The notes beneath the pieces are model-generated. The model was not told the origin of the DNA. It saw only the letters and a list, made by a program, of their open reading frames with translations, and made no database searches. This document shows, piece after piece, positions 63,474 through 64,000 of a stretch of 64,000 nt of DNA. Position numbers and translations under genes: made by a program. This DNA is from JALSNL01 sp036479585 (GTDB lineage: Bacteria > Bacteroidota > Ignavibacteria > Ignavibacteriales > Melioribacteraceae): contig OZ245062.1 in NCBI GenBank assembly GCA_965224785.1, positions 2,604,001-2,668,000 on the forward strand, given 5' to 3'. The first letter of the stretch is position 1; the number at the start of each line of letters is the position of its first letter.

Positions 63474-64000
63474 AATGTATCTAATTTTTCTTTAGCTTCT
63501 TTACCTAACAAATCTCTAGGATGTTTCTTTAGAACTCCTCTATACATTTCAACAGCATTAGCTCTATCACCAATTTCTACATAAGCATCTCCTAGCTTCA
63601 TAAGTGCTTTTGTGTACCACTCATCGTAAGATGCATAAAGAGATCTAACCTTAATAAATGTTTCTATTGATTCATTATAACTTGTGTTATCATATTGAGC
63701 TACACCCTTATAATAAAGGGCTTCAGCAGCAATGTCATCTTTTCTATTCTTACTAACATCATCAAATAAATCAAAAGCATTTTGATAATTACCCCTAGCA
63801 AGTTCCAACAAGCCTAATTCTATTTCTGCTTTATGGTAGAATAGCGAACCATTAGGAGGCTTACTAATAATTTCGTTCAAGGCTTTATATGCAGAAGGTA
63901 TATTATTATTTTCTAAGTAAGCTTCAGCCTTCATAAAATTTAATTCTGATATTTTTTTATCATCTTTTAATTTTAGAATTACTTCATCGTACAAATTTAT
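63470..64000 (-). CDS. Tetratricopeptide-repeat protein, truncated by the window edge
   Basis: The frame is open to base 64000, so the real start lies outside; the TTG at 63994 need not be used. The visible 176 residues contain TPR repeats (MKAEAYLENNNIPSAYKALN, LELARGNYQNAFDLFDDV, ALYYKGVAQYDNTSYNESIE, LMKLGDAYVEIGDRANAVEM). The last, with YRGVLKKHPRDLLGKEAKEK, resembles the BamD/YbgF/Tol-Pal type repeat. It overlaps the barrel gene by four bases. Such TPR proteins of Ton operons may act as scaffolds; the role here is unknown. Confidence 0.85.
   Translation of the reverse strand: MNLYDEVILKLKDDKKISELNFMKAEAYLENNNIPSAYKALNEIISKPPNGSLFYHKAEIELGLLELARGNYQNAFDLFDDVSKNRKDDIAAEALYYKGVAQYDNTSYNESIETFIKVRSLYASYDEWYTKALMKLGDAYVEIGDRANAVEMYRGVLKKHPRDLLGKEAKEKLDTL

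Overview
The window is AT-rich and densely coded, from a Gram-negative bacterium most consistent with the Ignavibacteria/Bacteroidota-Chlorobi group. The evidence is type IX secretion sorting tails with NYPNPFNPST motifs, PorU and PorV, FISUMP and DUF4249 proteins, an HU-like/SPOR fusion, a TonB receptor with a carboxypeptidase-like N-domain, and bacterial microcompartment (BMC) shell genes. The class is inferred from family content, not from a marker gene. I saw no rRNA, tRNA, CRISPR array, insertion sequence or prophage.

Layout. 1-7.6 kb: the end of an alpha-carbonic anhydrase gene, then a minus-strand housekeeping block: folD, an orphan DNA methyltransferase and a YmdB-type phosphoesterase, and the tightly overlapped set deoC, HicB-like, TrmH-like, aroA. 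7.7-13 kb: a DEDDh exonuclease/UvrC-like fusion, a secreted T9SS substrate, a DUF4937-like protein and a polysaccharide deacetylase. 13.1-17 kb: a T9SS protein, three tandem FISUMP paralogues and a broken lipoprotein gene. 17.1-21.5 kb: an orphan histidine kinase, htpG and a DinB-like protein. 21.5-33.2 kb: C-terminal protease, tmk, a YbbR protein, two BMC shell genes (one with a long basic tail), ruvX, a RelA/SpoT enzyme, a TPR protein, upp, a CoA-disulfide-reductase-like flavoprotein and der.

33.2-45.7 kb is a T9SS/outer-membrane block on the minus strand: porU, porV, an M6-like protein that has lost its zinc motif, a TolB-propeller/metallopeptidase/barrel protein, and a small membrane protein. 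46-50 kb: nth, an NHL-repeat protein and small membrane proteins. 49.3-53.5 kb: a TonB-receptor operon with a DUF4249 lipoprotein and a glycine-rich lipoprotein. 53.8-64 kb: an RND pump with its adaptor, and a Ton operon (TPR protein, plugless barrel, HU-like/SPOR protein, exbB, exbD, tonB) that runs off the right edge.

The genes link up in a few ways. DeoC carries an N-terminal amphipathic helix resembling a BMC encapsulation peptide, and the shell genes lie about 21 kb away; together they suggest a sugar-phosphate-type microcompartment that handles deoxyribose-5-phosphate. PorU and PorV would process and carry the T9SS substrates found at 9.5, 13.1 and 37.5 kb. Several dispersed intergenic repeat families (GTCATTCCC-, GTCATTGCGA- and ATGCCAGGCA-type) recur between genes. 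Two decayed genes, a lipoprotein and a TonB C-terminal domain, show local gene loss.
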